A DNA stretch of 64,000 nucleotides, taken from Ariolimax columbianus. Its lineage: Eukaryota > Mollusca > Gastropoda > Stylommatophora > Arionidae. The notes beneath the pieces are model-generated. The model was given only the letters and a program-made list of their open reading frames with translations, did not search any database and had not been told where the DNA came from. Shown here one piece after another: positions 34,180 to 47,645 of the stretch (within the stretch, counting starts at the first letter, position 1; each line of letters opens with the position of its first letter). The position numbers were made by a program, and so were the translations under genes. The stretch covers positions 41,175,664 to 41,239,663 of the forward strand of contig JAVGWX010000005.1 in NCBI GenBank assembly GCA_036924085.1, written 5' to 3'.

Positions 34180-34531
34180 GGATCAAGATGCTGAGCAGCG
34201 CATGAGCTGCAGTGGTCATCGACCCATAGCCGACTGCTAGCGTCAGGGCCAGCGAACCATAGCTGCCAAGACCCTTCTGCACCTCCACGCGGTGATCCTG
34301 GATAACAGGCTGCAGCAGGGCAGACTGGCTAAGGAGAAGGGATCGAAGAGGGAATGGTAACCCGGTAATAAAAAAAATGCTTGATGAAGTCGGATGTGTT
34401 GGACCGAAAGGTGCAAATGTCGCAGCCAAGCTGTAAACTACAACACAACGCATTCCGTTTTCTGGACTACATTCTGCTACTAACCATTTCAGGGTTTGGT
34501 AGTGGGAGATTAAGAACGAACGAAGAAGAAG
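34180..34531 (+). mobile_element. SINE family D, copy 1, with 14-bp target-site duplication
   Basis: A 352-bp unit starting GGATCAAGATGCTGAGCAGC and ending AACGAACGAAGAAGAAG, flanked by AAACGTTATATATG at 34166-34179 and 34532-34545. Reverse-complement copies lie at 37912-38269 and 50010-50366. There is no coding potential. Clear pol III A/B boxes were not found at the head. Its tail (ACGAAGAAGAAG) matches the 3' end of the RNase H LINE (GTACGAAGAAGAAG at 15191 on the minus strand). Confidence 0.85.
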
Positions 34532-34545
34532 AAACGTTATATATG

Positions 34546-35236
34546 TCACAATTACTTTGTACTGTACACAAAAGATACAAGTGTTGCGTGCGTGTTACTG
34601 ATGCTTTAGCTATGACCAGTTACACCCACTACATTCCGTTCTTCAATTAGGATTTCTGAACAATCTTATGGGATCACAAACATATATGCCGTGGCTGCCC
34701 GAATGGACATTACATGGCACCTAACTTTATATTTATGTGTGTTTGTTTATTCTTGGCAACTATATGTTATTAAGCCTTGCATGTCGAGAAATATTGCTCA
34801 TAGACATTGATTACTGTGTTTATGTTTAGATTGCAGTTTCTAGAAATAAGTATGGATTGTCAAGTGTACAACTCTGGGCCATGTATGATTTTGACTGCAA
34901 AGCCTGGCATGCCAAAGGAACATTTTGAATCTATAAGCCTGAAATCTTTAGAGGACATTTATTTGGCAGGAAACCTGTCATTTATATGTTTGCATTCATG
35001 GCAGAAGTAGTAAGCTTGACATGTCAGATATATTAAATTTAAAATATGAACACACCTTTAAAAAAAAAATAATACACTTGTGTTAACAATTTGATACAGC
35101 ATTTACATATAAAATATGATTCTACTGTGTGTCATATGTAACAGGATGTACACACAAAATATTTAGTGAGATTGCCTCAATGAAGATTTATAATACCACA
35201 GATACTTCTTTCACTTGACTGAAGTCATTTGTGGTT
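34546..35236 (-). other. Candidate 3' UTR of GABARAP
   Basis: Non-repetitive AT-rich sequence directly downstream of the GABARAP stop codon. Minus-strand AATAAA polyadenylation-type hexamers lie at 34958-34963 and 34746-34751, about 275 and 490 bp past the stop. UTR status is inference. The 34180 SINE would fall just outside it. Confidence 0.4.
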
Positions 35237-35353
<117 letters not shown>

Positions 35354-36039
35354 TCAGTAATTAAAGAACTTCATTTATGAGTTAGAGTTTCTATAGGAGA
35401 GTTGTACCAAAAAGGCCAAAGGATCCCTGCATAGGCAAGTGTTTTTTTGACAACAGGAAATTAAAGAGGATAGCATTTAAATATCTTTGCTTAAATGCAA
35501 AAGGATCACCAAAGTGGGAAAGTAAAGGTGTGATTGACTATGTGCAGATTTGTGATATTTAATTTGTTGTAAACACAGTGTGTGTGGCATTGGCTCAAAA
35601 TAGAAAGTCCTCACCGACCAGTTAGAGCAATGATAATTATTAACACTCTTCTTCACAAAAAGTGATTCCAGATACCCTCAAAACTTGATATTGCTAAACT
35701 AGCACATCAAATTCTGCGACAGGATCGGCAACACAAAAGTTCTTACTTGTCATCTGGAACAGTTGTTAGAAAAACTGTAAAACTGCAACACTGTTGCTAA
35801 ATTACCTAAAGCAGCAAAATTTAGTCAGGTCAGTAATGATTCACAACAATTTCTAGGAACTTACAACTTTGAATGTCTACTCAGTTGTCCACCAATGAGT
35901 GGAGAGATGGACCAAGTCTAATATGGCACTTGAAAGCAAAAGACCTAAATGAATTTAAATAACTTTCACTACTTGGCATCAGATAAATTATTTTCCGTAT
36001 TGAATACCAAGATTGCTTTTTCTGTGTGTGATACTTCTA

Positions 36040-36918
36040 AGTCTCTGTGATTATGCTCTAGAATGTTTTTTTTTTGGCTTTTCACTTCTATGTTGCAAGA
36101 GCTTCTCTTCACCTAGCATGAGGTGGTCATTCAGGGTACATCTCCACTTGGATCGGTCTGCAGCTTCATATTCCCAGGATGTCAGATTCATGTGCTGGGC
36201 CTTAATATCACGCTTACACACATCTTTGAATCTTAGCTGTGGTCGGCCAAATGTATTTTTGCCATCCGCCAATTGTCCATAGAGGATATCTTTGGGAATA
36301 TGACCTTCTTCCTTGCGACAAACATGACCAAGCCATCACAGTCTTCGCTGCCTAAGGAGAGTGTACATGATTGGGAAACCGGTGCGTGAGTGCATCTCTG
36401 CATTTGTCACTCTGTCTCTCTTTGTAATTCCAAGAATGGATCGCAGGCGCCGAAGAAGAAAGGTGTTAAGCCTGTGCTGACGTTTGGCATAAGTTTTCCA
36501 AGTATCACTTGTCGTTGATCTCAGAGAGATCTCAGGTATGTGAATTGGTGTACAGTTGCTTGTTTATAATTATCTACGCTAAGACTTAGTGTGGAATCTA
36601 CTTCCTGTCCCAGCAGATTTGTTTTGTTGAGACTAATTGTAAGACCAAAATCTTTTGCAAGCCTGAGAGACGCAATCTATCAGCCTCTGACGTTCCTGTT
36701 GACTGCGGGTGATAATTACAGCATCATCAGCGATTCTCTCCCTGATCTTCGTTTTAGCCTTGAGCCTTGCAAGGTTAAACAGTCTACCATCCGACCTAAT
36801 GTGGCAGATTCTTCATTTGCTTATCAAATACATGTTTCATTAACAGAGCAAAGAAGATTCCAAACAGTCTCAAAGACAGAACACAGGCCTGCTTAACATC
36901 ACTTAGAATGGGATATGG
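36040..36918 (-). mobile_element. RTE-like LINE, 3' part (continues from 39004)
   Basis: Minus strand: SDVKQACVL (normally GVKQGCVL), GIFFALLMKHVF, a decayed catalytic region, SLNKTNLLGQEVDSTLSLS-like, then QHRLNTFLLRRLRSILGITKRDRVTNAEM, MYTLLRQRRL, WLGHVCRKEEGHIPKDILYGQLADGK, GRPQLRFKDVCKRDIKAQ and WEYEAADRSKWR. This is the C-terminal end of the same kind of element as 100-1916. The start joins in sense to the piece at 39004-40085; a CR1-like element sits between. Confidence 0.8.
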
Positions 36919-39003
36919 CAGAAGCACTTGTCGAGTCAAATCCGTTTGACAATTTTTTTTATTCAACATGTCTAAGCAGCTACCAGAGGAAAAAACACAC
37001 TCAACCTAGTATTTATTACAGAGGAAAATATGATTGAAAACTTGAGGCAAATAAATCAAAAGAAACATTTAAAATATTTGGACAAGCAAAACATAGCCCA
37101 GAAAGTGAATAAAGCAGCAAAAAAAGACTATGACAAAAAAATTTCTCATAGGGTCTAGACTAATAGTAAAAGTTTAATTTCTTATGTTAGAAATAAACAA
37201 AGAATGAAAGACAAAGTAGGACCTCTCATAGACAGCACAGGAAAAATAAGAGATGAGAATAGGGAGGCAGCTAATCTACTCAATCTGTACTTTGGCATAG
37301 TCTACACAAAAGAAGACTGCTCCAAGAACCCAGAGCCTATAGATATTTTCCAAAGAGACATGGATACAGTGGGGTTAAGATCATTCTGTATAATGAGGGA
37401 AATGGTTGTTTTTTTTAAATTGGAGGGATTGAAAGTGGATAAATGTCCAGGTCAAGATGATATTAATCCAAAATTGCTGTTTGAAATTAGAGACAACTAG
37501 CAAAACCATTGGCTATATTATGTTCTCAATCACTTGCAAAAGGGTATTGGAAAGATGCAGGAGGCCTTCCCTTATTCAAAAAGGGCAACAAAGCAGATCC
37601 AGCACACCATAGACTGGTGAGTTTAACGAGCACAGTCTTGTAAATTGTTAGAGTCAATAATAAAAACAAATCAGTGTAATGCATTTAGACAAGTTTAATC
37701 TATTCAGAAATAGTCAGCGTGGGTTTACTAGAGAGAGATTGTGCTTAAAAAATCTATTAGAATTCATGGAACAGGTTACTAAAATGATAAAGCGGAGCCA
37801 GTGGATGTTATTTATCTAGATTTTGCAAAGGCCTTTCATAGAGTACCTCATCAAAGATTATTTCGAAAGTTAAAATCACATGGAATAGATGGGGAAGTTG
37901 CCAAATGGATTCTTCTTCTTCTTCGTTCGTTCTCAATCTCCCGCTTCCAAACCCTGAAAGGGCTTAAGTAGCAGAATGTATTCCAGAGAACGGAATGCGT
38001 TGTGTCGTAGTTTACAGCTTGACTGCGATATTTGCACCTTTTGGTCCAACACATCCGACTTCAGCAATCATTTTTTAAGTGCAGGGTTAGCATTCCCTCT
38101 TCGATGCCTTCTCCTTAGCCAGTCTGCTCTGCTGCAGTCTGTTATCCAGGATCACCGTGTGAAGGTGTAGAAGGGTCTTGGCAGCTCTGGTTCGCTGGCC
38201 CTGACGCTAGCAGTCAGCTATGGGTCGCTGACCCCTGCAGCTCATGCGCTGCTCAGCGTCTTGATTGCACCAAATGGATTGAAAATTGGTTAACGGGAAG
38301 AAGGCAGAGAGTGGGAATAAATATGGAGTACTCTGAGTAGTGTGACGTAAAAAGTGGTTTGTTCTCGATATATATAAACGAGATGGACATTGATATCAGA
38401 TCCATGATTGAAAAATTCATCAATGATACAAAACTATGCAAGAGTGTCTCATATAAAGCAGAAGTGGATATACTGAGGTTGGATTTAGATTCAATTTGAA
38501 AATGGTTTGTGAGCTGGCAAATAGAGTTTAATGTAGATAAATGTAGTCATCCACATGGGTAGATCCAATATGGAACATAATTACAGAATGGGAGTGAACA
38601 ATATTAGAAAGATAGATAAAGGAGGGGACCTAGGGGTTATAATAGATCATATGGGTAAAGTGAGTGAGCAAGTTCAGGTAGCAAGGAAAAAGGCAAATGT
38701 AATGTTAGGTATGATAAAAAGAAATATTAAATATAGGAGCAAGGAAGTGATTGTCAAACTGTATAAAGTATTAGTTACAGTATTAGCAACAAATTAACTA
38801 ATGAAAGGTTCAGATTAGAAATTGGGAAATATTTTTTTAGTCAGAGAGGTGAATGTTTGGAATGCATTACCACAGGAAGTAGTGGAGGCAGGGACAGTTA
38901 ATGCATTTAAGAATAGATTGGATGCAGTCTTTAGAGCAAGGAAATTTAAATGAAACTGGTTGTATACAGACTCTGCAGAGTCTTCTAAACCAGTATAAAG
39001 ACG
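36919..39003 (+). mobile_element. CR1-like LINE, 5'-truncated, inserted in the RTE-like LINE
   Basis: Begins in the endonuclease (DMAEALVESNPFDNFF, compare the sequence after KYDMA at 22710). It continues with MKDKVGPLIDSTGKIRDENREAANLLNLYFG (37204-37300), a linker, then RT blocks NSQRGFTRERLCLKNLLEF and YLDFAKAFHRVPH. It is interrupted by a SINE at 37912-38269, then resumes with DDTKLCKSVSY, MGRSNMEHNYR and KYRSKEVIVKLYKVLV. It ends at the family terminus AAAGACGTTAAGTTAA. Multiple stops; dead. Confidence 0.8.
37912..38269 (-). mobile_element. SINE family D, copy 2, nested in CR1-like LINE
   Basis: 358 bp, reverse complement of the 34180 copy. On + it starts with the tail complement CTTCTTCTTCTTCGTTCG and ends TTGATTGCA. 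CCAAATGGATT at 37901-37911 and 38270-38280 is the target-site duplication, and the CR1 sequence (AKWIENWL) is continuous across it. Confidence 0.9.
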
Positions 39004-40085
39004 TTAAGTTAAAAATACCAAACAGTTGTGCTATGCTGCCATCAAATTGGACTGTTCCTATCATGCCCTCACGGAACAATATTATTAGCCAAAGCAGTTT
39101 TTTTGGGCAGCCTATTTTAGAGAGGATTTTGAAAAGTCCATCCCTACTAACCAAATCAAATGCCTTTGTCGAGTCAATGGAGGTGACATAAAAGGGCTGG
39201 TTCGGCCCATGTGACATTTCCTGAAGTTGTGGAGGAAAGAAAATCATGTTGGTCGTTGATCTTCTAGACCTGAATCCACACTGCGACTCTCAGATATAAA
39301 CTCTCAGCCTATTTCTATTACCTTAGTAAAATTACTCTGACGAAGACTTTGCCTACAACACTGTGCAGAGAGACACCTCGATAATTATTACAGCCACTTC
39401 TATTATCTTTTGTTTTTGAATAATGTTATGATCTGTACAACTCTCATATCTTGAGGTATATTGGCTCTTTCCAGAACTGACATAACGTCATATACAGTGG
39501 TTGTAAAAGTGTATCCTTACAGCGTTTGATCAGATCAGGTGGAATCCCATTGCTGCTTGGTGCTTTGCCCAGGGCCAAGCAGTCAATAGCTTTATTCAGA
39601 CCTTCCATAGATGGTTCGATGTTCAGCTCGTCCATACTGGGAATTATTATATTGTCAAACAAGTAGAGCTCAGAATAGTGTTCCGACACATCGTTCCATC
39701 TGCTTTCCCTTATCTGTTTTTTTCACCACTGATGGATTTGAGTGGTGCGGTGCAGTTTTTTACTCGCAGGACCAATAGCTTACTTTATACCATAATAAAT
39801 TTGTCTGATGTTTCTTGTTTGTTCTTCAATCTGGATGCTTTCACTAAGCTGTAGCCAGTACTTATTTGTACAACAATGAGTTGTTTCTTGTACCTGGCTT
39901 CTGGCGGACTTCAAGTTGTGCAGAGTACCTGCATTTGGAAGCTGCTTGAATTTAATGACAGATGTCATATCCTCCACTTTCGCTTCAAACCAGTCATCTG
40001 ATATAACAGCTCTTCTTCCAAATGTAGCAAGTGTTGTGCTATCAATGATATTTCAGAGATGTTGCCAGGTCTCTGTTCTATATCC
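39004..40085 (-). mobile_element. RTE-like LINE, middle part (linker and RT palm entry)
   Basis: Minus strand from 40085: TWQHL, TLATFGRRAVISDDWFEAKVEDM, LHNLKSARSQVQETTHCCTNKYWLQLSE, IRQIYYGIK. Then MSEHYSELY, LNKAIDCLALGKAPSSNGIPPDLIKRC, SIDSTKAFDLVSRDGLFKILSKIGCPKK and GTVQFDGSIAQLFGI. At 39004 the frame breaks inside QLFGI and picks up at 36918 as LSDVKQACVL. The APE endonuclease is missing. Confidence 0.8.
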
Positions 40086-41414
<1,329 letters not shown>

Positions 41415-41419
41415 CTATC

Positions 41420-41600
41420 ACACATGGTAAATAACATATATACTAATGACCAACCCATGGACACAGACACAAGAATATTCATCTACGCTGATGACACAGC
41501 AGTTGCTGCCCATGGAAAAGGGTATGTGGAGGTTGAAAACAAACTGTCAAGCTCTTGCAGAATATTACTATGAGAATCATCTTAAACTAAATGCCAGAAA
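41420..41600 (+). mobile_element. LINE RT fragment (Jockey/CR1-like palm)
   Basis: Reads NIYTNDQPMDTDTRIFIYADDTAVAAHGKGYVEVENKL, broken by a frameshift, then YYYENHLKLNARKT. YADDTAVAA is the RT catalytic box. Only about 180 bp remain, with nothing on either side. Confidence 0.7.
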
Positions 41601-43000
41601 AACCAGTGATTATTTATGTCTCCGTTGTAGATTCCATTGCCTCCCATTTTTTCGCTCACCGAGGCTGATCCATCTGTGTATACACATATCCAGAAGTTGC
41701 TAGGGTACTGTTTCTTGAGCTCTTGCAGAACATGGATTTTTTGTTCTATTGCTGACTGCTCACTTTTCTTTGTTATACACGAAACCTCCATGGTTCTGGA
41801 ATGAGTGCTTCAGAATTTTTTTATTTTAGCTTCAAGGATGTCTGCATGTTCTCTGTGGATTTTTCTGACCAGATGGACGGGGCTTTTCCTTAGTAGTCTA
41901 TTTTTTAGTTCTCTCTTGAAACTTCCGGTGTAGAGGTAGATCAGGTAGTCTCTTAAGTTTTTCAAACTGAGCAAGTGATTTGTGTTTTCTCCTTAATTCG
42001 AGGGGCTCAATGTTTGCTGTTTTCCCTAGCTCACATAATTGGACTGATTGCATCTGGCTGCAGTTACACGTCTGACAGCATTGAAAAGAGCTTCTAATTT
42101 GCTCTTTTGTAATTCCATCAAGGCAAAGGCTTGTGTTCTTGGGCTATGTGTTCCATATTTAATCACCAGCTTCATTGGTTTGTGATCACTACCTGCCAAT
42201 TGGTCACAGACAACTCAGTTTATCTTGCGACTGATGTCTCTTTTCGAGAATGCAGGGTTGGATGTTGAGGTGGACTGCCATCTCCTTGAGAAGAAATAGG
42301 GTGCATCATCTGATTTATTGATCAGCTGTAGGTTAAAATCGATTTCCCAGTCTTCCATTTCGGTGCCATGTGTGTCAGCCTCTGTGTATCCCCATCTTTC
42401 TGAGGGGCTGTTAAAGTCTCAGAAAACTACACAGTTTGAGTGTTGCACCTCTATTGATGCCAGTGAGAGATCCTTATCTGGGGAGCAGTACAGATTTATC
42501 ACCCTCATGGTTTTTTTGTCACAGGGACAACATCACCGATGATTTCATCTTGGTTGCTTGTGTGGTTTAGGATTTCTCTGCATGGCAGAGAGTTTCTTAT
42601 TAACATGATCACATCACCTTTGTGGATTCTCTATCAAGCCAAACAGATTCGTATCCCCTTATCAGGAATAATGAATTGGGTCAATGTCTATGTTTTCATT
42701 ATAGATCTTGTGAGGGAACAGTAGCTATTTGTTTAGAATTCCCTCTGCATTCCATTGGAATATATTATGGGTCATTTCTTTGTGTTTTGGTCAGTAGCAG
42801 TTTCCCTATAGCGTCATAGTCCAGCATTCATCTTCAGCAAGCATTTGTCTGTCCTGAGCCTGCCTGCAGGGCAGGAGTTAGTTATTTGGGGTCAGAGTTG
42901 TCTCTCCTAGGAAAGCTATCTTACATGATTAACAGATCTTTTTTATCAGGGTTTTGATCAAGTTTTCCATCTCATTGGGTGGGCATCAGTCAGAGCTGTC
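41601..43000 (-). mobile_element. RNase H LINE, sister subfamily, RT deleted
   Basis: Minus strand: a leader with TTTCCTAGGAGAGACAACTC (shared with the 15-19 kb LINE leader). Endonuclease blocks follow (DWEIDFNLQLINKSDDAPYFFSRRWQSTSTS, CDQLAGSDHKPMKLVIKYGT), then FALMELQKSKLEALFNAVRRV. It jumps directly to the post-RT linker (HKSLAQFEKLKRLPDLPLHRKFQERTK) and the start of RNase H (FWICVYTDGSASVSEKMGGNGIY). The whole RT is missing between about 42060 and 42000. Related to, but clearly diverged from, the 25-30 kb family. Confidence 0.75.
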
Positions 43001-43179
43001 GTAGTCCTACCATGCATGATAGAATTTGTGCAATGGTTTTTCCTCCGCATTTCCTCACATAGTTTAGCCGGCCAGTCAAACTTGTTGCCCAGAGAGGTGA
43101 CACTGCTGTTCGTTAGCAGACTCTTGGAGCCATACGCAAGTTATCCCCACTTCTGATTGTTGTCGATATGTCCTTGATA

Positions 43180-43885
43180 TCAGGTCCTAACTTCTGGACT
43201 TTTCCTTTTCTGGTGTTTGGTTTTTTACTTAATTGTGAATGTTGCCTCTGGTGGGACTACTCTTTCTGTTGCTCTCTTTATTGTCACAAGGTAGTGATCA
43301 CTGAAGACTTCTGGTCCTCTCCAGGCAATGACATCTCTCACATACTTAAATGAATCTTTCCTCAAAATGGCATAATCAGTGATGGATTTCTCATTTCTTG
43401 CAGGCTCACATTGAGTGCTTGTGAAGGAACTGTGTATGAGATCACGTTTTATTCGCTGCAGAATCTTGGCAGTCACCTTTCCATTTTCATTCAAAACATC
43501 ACTGTATCTTACAACCGCTCTGTCCCATAACGAATGAGTATTAGCACTCTGGCATTGAAATTTCTAAGATGGGTAATTTCGTCATGACAATCGTCCACTG
43601 TCTTTTCAAGCAACTCAAATAATTCTCCATCTACATTTACTCTATCTCCCTTATTCAGTGCATAATCAATGACGATGTTTACCATTTTGCCACCTTCTTT
43701 GAGGTCCAGTACTATAATGTGTTTAAAAGAAATGTTCATTCCTTTATGTTACCCTTTTGACTCACAGCCCACTGCCCCCATGGCTCTGTTGATAGAACTC
43801 CGCTGTAGGGAGGCATATTATCTTTAAGATCAATGACATCCTGTTCTGTTTTTTTAGTTTCTGTGGGAACCAGGATTTCGTATTT
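43180..43885 (-). mobile_element. RTE-like LINE, APE endonuclease fragment
   Basis: Minus strand frames: VNIVIDYALNKGDRVNVDGELFELLEKTVDDCHDEI, LRNFNARVL (normally GDFNAKVG, so the catalytic Asp is lost), then NENGKVTAKIL, RNEKSITDYAILRKDSFKYVRDVIAWRGPEVFSDHYLV. The SDHYLV motif closes the endonuclease domain. An upstream coding trace (KKSKYEILVPTETKKTEQ) reaches 43885. Confidence 0.7.
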
Positions 43886-44398
43886 TGATTTCTTCATTTC
43901 TTACAAAAAGTTTGGTTTCCTATCCATGTCAAAAAAATTGTATGTCCATAATCAATGCCTTTTCATTATCTTTAAGAGTCATTTGGATTTCTATATAGAC
44001 TTGTATTTGAGTGTGTTGGTGTTTTCACATGGTGGAAGCACTACCACCTTTTGGCCTCAATGCAAGCTACTTTTTCTGGTTTACGGCCAGCTATTTAGTA
44101 GATATTAACAGCTAACCTCCAAATATAAACCATTTGGTTATCCACCACATAGTTGACATGTATGACTCCGGCTCCCCCCCCCCCCCCCCCCCCCCCATGA
44201 ATAAACTGATATAATATGAATTACAGTGGAAAAGATTAAATAACACGTCTAAGATCATAATACAGTAAATAAGACAAAAAATAAAATAGTTCCATAAATG
44301 ATAATATAGTACCTTATATTCTTTATTTTTGTTAATGTAACTAATACTTACAGTTAAATAATTTCAAACAATTATAACAACCAGTAGAAGTTAATCTA
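43886..44398. other. GABARAP intron 1, unannotated part with a C-run
   Basis: AT-rich; a run of about 20 Cs is at 44176-44196. No transposon or exon recognised. Confidence 0.5.
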
Positions 44399-44925
44399 TC
44401 TTCAGTCCACTTATGTGGACATCGTGGGGAGGTGTGACCTTCTTTGTATCAGATGTTTGGTAAATGAAAATTTACTGGTGACTTGCCAGGTCAATCCCAG
44501 CATATGATAGCCACTGGAATATATGATCACCTATTTTTGGGACTGGTGGAGGTGGAAGCGTAAATTAAAGCAAGGTAGACCCTCAATCTGTCAGGCGCCA
44601 TCTATGCCACATAATCAAGACCTGATGTTATAGCCACAAAGTGCCAATTTTTGCAACATATTCTCTGTGGGGGGATTATCTCTAGAATAACTTAAGTAGA
44701 ATTTAAATTTGTATTTTGCCCAAGCAGGTGGCGTTAGGCCTTACTCTTTTCGATTTCTAACTGCTAAGGTATTTTTAACGCGCGCGCCACTGCACGCATT
44801 TCTGATCTCATTACACAGAGACCAGGGGAAATATTTACCAGATCATCCAAGTGAAAAAAATTCCGATCTACACCGTGATTTGAATCCGCAATCTCCAACA
44901 CCCGAGGCGAATACCTTACCTAACA
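44399..44925 (-). mobile_element. tRNA-derived SINE, family A, copy 2
   Basis: Aligns over its full length with 3213-3775: shared start TCTTCAGTCCACTT, the core GTAGACCCTCAATCTGTCAGGCGCCATCTATGCC, TTTTTGCAACATATTCTCTGTGG, GTTAGGCCTTACTCTTTTCG, TTTAACGCGCGCGCCACTG. The tRNA-like head is at the right end (minus strand B-box-like GCGGATTCAAATCAC). The B box is better preserved than in copy 1. Confidence 0.75.
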
Positions 44926-44934
44926 AAAATTGAC

Positions 44935-45884
44935 TTCCACAAAGAACTTGCTCAAACAATCAAGACTGATAGCAAGAGCATCGTATCTTATGTTAGAAAT
45001 AAACAGAGAATGAAAGACAAAGAAGGACCTTTCCAGAATAGCCTGAGAAAATTGTAAGTGAGAATAGGTACGGAAGCTACTAATCTACTCAATCAGTACT
45101 TTGGCACAGTCTACACAAAAAGAAGATCCCAGAGGAAATGGTTTTTAAACAATTGGAGGAGTTGAAAGTGGATAAAAGTCCAGATGAAGATGGTATTCAT
45201 CCAAAATTCATGATTGAAATTAGAGACGTTAGTAAAATCATTGGCTATATCATGTTCTCAATCACTTGCAAAGAGGATTGTTCAAGGAGAATGAAAAGAA
45301 GTAGGAGTTATTTTCTTGTTTAAAAAAAATAAAAAAATCAGATCCAGTAAATTATAGACCAGTGAGTTTAACAAGCATAGTCTCAGTCAATAATCAAAGA
45401 AAACATTGTAAAGCATTTAAACAAATATAATCTAATCAGAAATAGTCAGCATGGGTTTACTAAAGGAAGATCATGCTAACCAAATCTATTAGAATTCATG
45501 GAGGAGGTTACCAAAATGATTGATGAAGGAGAGTTAGTGGATGTCATTTATCTAGATTTTGTAAAGGCCTTTGATTACCTTTGAGTACCTCATCTAAGAT
45601 TGTTTAGGAAGTTAAAATCACATGGAATATGTGGCAAAGTTGCCAAATGAATTGAAAATTGGTTAACAGGAATAAGGCATAGAGTGGGCATAAATAAGGA
45701 GTACTCTGCGTGGTGGGAGGTAAAATGTGGAGTGCCACAGGGCTTGATTTTGGGACCAATTTTGTTCATATTTATAAACGATTTTGACAATAATATCGGA
45801 TCCATGAATGCAAAATTTACAGATAACACAAACTATGCAGAAGTATATTATCTAAAGCTGAGATGGATATATTGAAGTCAGATT
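44935..45884 (+). mobile_element. CR1-like LINE, upstream piece (continues at 49739)
   Basis: Blocks: AQTIKTDSKSIVSYVRNKQRMKDKE, SENRYGSYxxTQSVLWHS-like with frameshifts, VFKQLEELKVDKSPDEDGIHPK, NSQHGFTKGRSC, VIYLDFVKAFDYL, CGVPQGLILGPILFIFINDFDN, KFTDNTNYAE (remnant of FADDTKLC). It stops inside EMDILKSDL at 45884, where TCAGATTTAGATAAA of the family is replaced by an insertion, and resumes at 49739. Confidence 0.8.
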
Positions 45885-45891
45885 GAGATCT
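45885..45891. other. Nested insertion boundary (three elements meet)
   Basis: Short stretch GAGATCT belonging to the 3' end of the minus-strand LINE at 47646-49728. It is also part of the target-site duplication AGATTGAGATCT (45880-45891 and 47634-47645) created by the inner LINE. Confidence 0.75.
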
Positions 45892-47633
45892 AAGCTACAA
45901 AGAAGTGAAGTTTGTGGAAAAATGTACAAATGGATCAGCCACTACCTCAAAAACAGAACAGCCAGAGTTCAAGTACAAGGGCAGATGAGCAAAAAGTGAC
46001 ACTTGAGCAGGGAGTACCCCAAAGGGGAGTACTGTCACCCACACTCTTCCTGGTGTATATAAATAACATAACAGAGAATATACCAAGAAGAGTCCATAGC
46101 ACCAAATTAAGTCTTAACGGCAAATACCTGCAGCCAAATGACAACCCAAACTACCTGGGAGTCACATTTGATCGGCACATGACATGGAAAAGTCAGATCG
46201 AGAGAAACCGAATGAGAGCCAGAGAAAGAATGGCAATCATGAGGAAACTTGCTGGCACAAGCTGGGGAGCAGACGAAAGTATACTAAAGAAACTGTACAC
46301 TGGAAGAGTGAGACCAGTTCTCGAGTATGGCATTTGCAGCATGGACAACAGCAGCAAAGACGAACTTCGATAAAATTAGCAAACTCCAAAACCAAGCCAT
46401 GAGAGTTATAACAGGAGGCATGAAGTCAACGCCAATTGTAGAACTTGAAAAGATTACAAAACTGCAATCCATGACCGACAGAAGAGACTGCAGAGCCCAG
46501 CAGCAAGCAGAGAAACTCAGAAGACTGACTGACCATCCAATGCACCAGAGACTTAACAATTTCGGAATTGGGAAACTAAAGCAGAGAAACTTTGCTGAAA
46601 TAGCCAAAGCAAAGATGCACGAAGACCCTATGAACGCACTAACAACACCAAAGCCCATCCCTACTGTACGAAAACCTACCTGGAGGCAGCATATATTTCC
46701 AGAGGTGGTAGAAAATATATCAGGTATTGGAAACAAAAACTGCCAGACTGAAAAAGAAAGAAGAGATACAACCCTGAGGTACATAACGAAAAACTACCCA
46801 AGCATGGACTGGACCCATGCATACACCGACGGTTCTGTAACAAACACAACACAGAACGGAGGGGTAGGGGCATTCCTGAGCCTACCAAATGGCAGAAAAA
46901 TAACACTGTCATTGGCAACTGGAAAATACACAAGCAATTTCAGAGCAGAGGCAGAGGGACTGAGAGCGGCAGTGGAAGAAATGGTGACAGGTAAAAAGAA
47001 TGAAAGCCATGAATGAAAGCTTACAGATGCCCTGGCCGTAGTCACAGCACTAAAAAGCCAAAAAAATACTGAACTTAATGATTTAAGAGCAGTACTCTGT
47101 CAACTATGCCAGCAGTCCGCACCAAAAAGAGTAGTGGTACAGTGGGTTCCATCCCACTGCAACATCCAAGGAAACAAGGAGGCAGACAGACTGGTAAAAG
47201 AAGGTGCAAGACTACCACAACCAGATACTAGTATGACATACAAAGAGTCAAAACGGCTTATTAGAGCTAGATACATGACCAAATGGGAAACAGAACATAC
47301 TGGCTACACAAAAAAACGATGCCTATTATCAGTTGAACAGAAGAGAGCAGGTCATGGTCTTCAGACTTCGCACTGGCCACAATAGACTGAGGTACCACCT
47401 ATTCAACAAATTGAAGATAGGTGGCACTGACGAATGCTCGTGTGGTACAGGGAAAATGACCGCTGAGCATTGTCTGCAAAACTGCCCGACATACGAAGAC
47501 CAGAGAGAGCAGATGTGGCCATCACCAGTGGCAACACTAAACAAGCTCTATGGCAGTGTCGACAGCCTCAGGATGACCGCTGCTTTTTTCGAAAAAATAA
47601 AGGTTGACGTCTGACAGCGTAAGAATAAGAAGA
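45892..47633 (+). mobile_element. RNase H LINE, 5'-truncated, older 3' subfamily
   Basis: Starts in RT (LRSEVCGKMYKWISHYLKN after the first codons) and has GVPQRGVLSPTLFLVYINNI. It lacks FADDLAMW through an internal deletion joining RRVHS to TKLSLNGK at about 46100. It then runs through the linker (frame 46327-47016 includes HAYTDGSVTNTTQNGG), a broken RNase H end, SHCNIQGNKEADRLVK and the finger CSCGTGK...HCLQNC, ending KIKVDV and AAGAATAAGAAGAAG. A 12-bp target-site duplication flanks it. The KVDV ending is shared with the 15-19 kb copy rather than with the KIMVTV copies. Confidence 0.85.
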
Positions 47634-47645
47634 AGATTGAGATCT

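Noticed and set aside
34807..35010. 67-aa ORF on the plus strand
   Set aside because: It lies antisense to the putative GABARAP 3' UTR and has no recognisable features.
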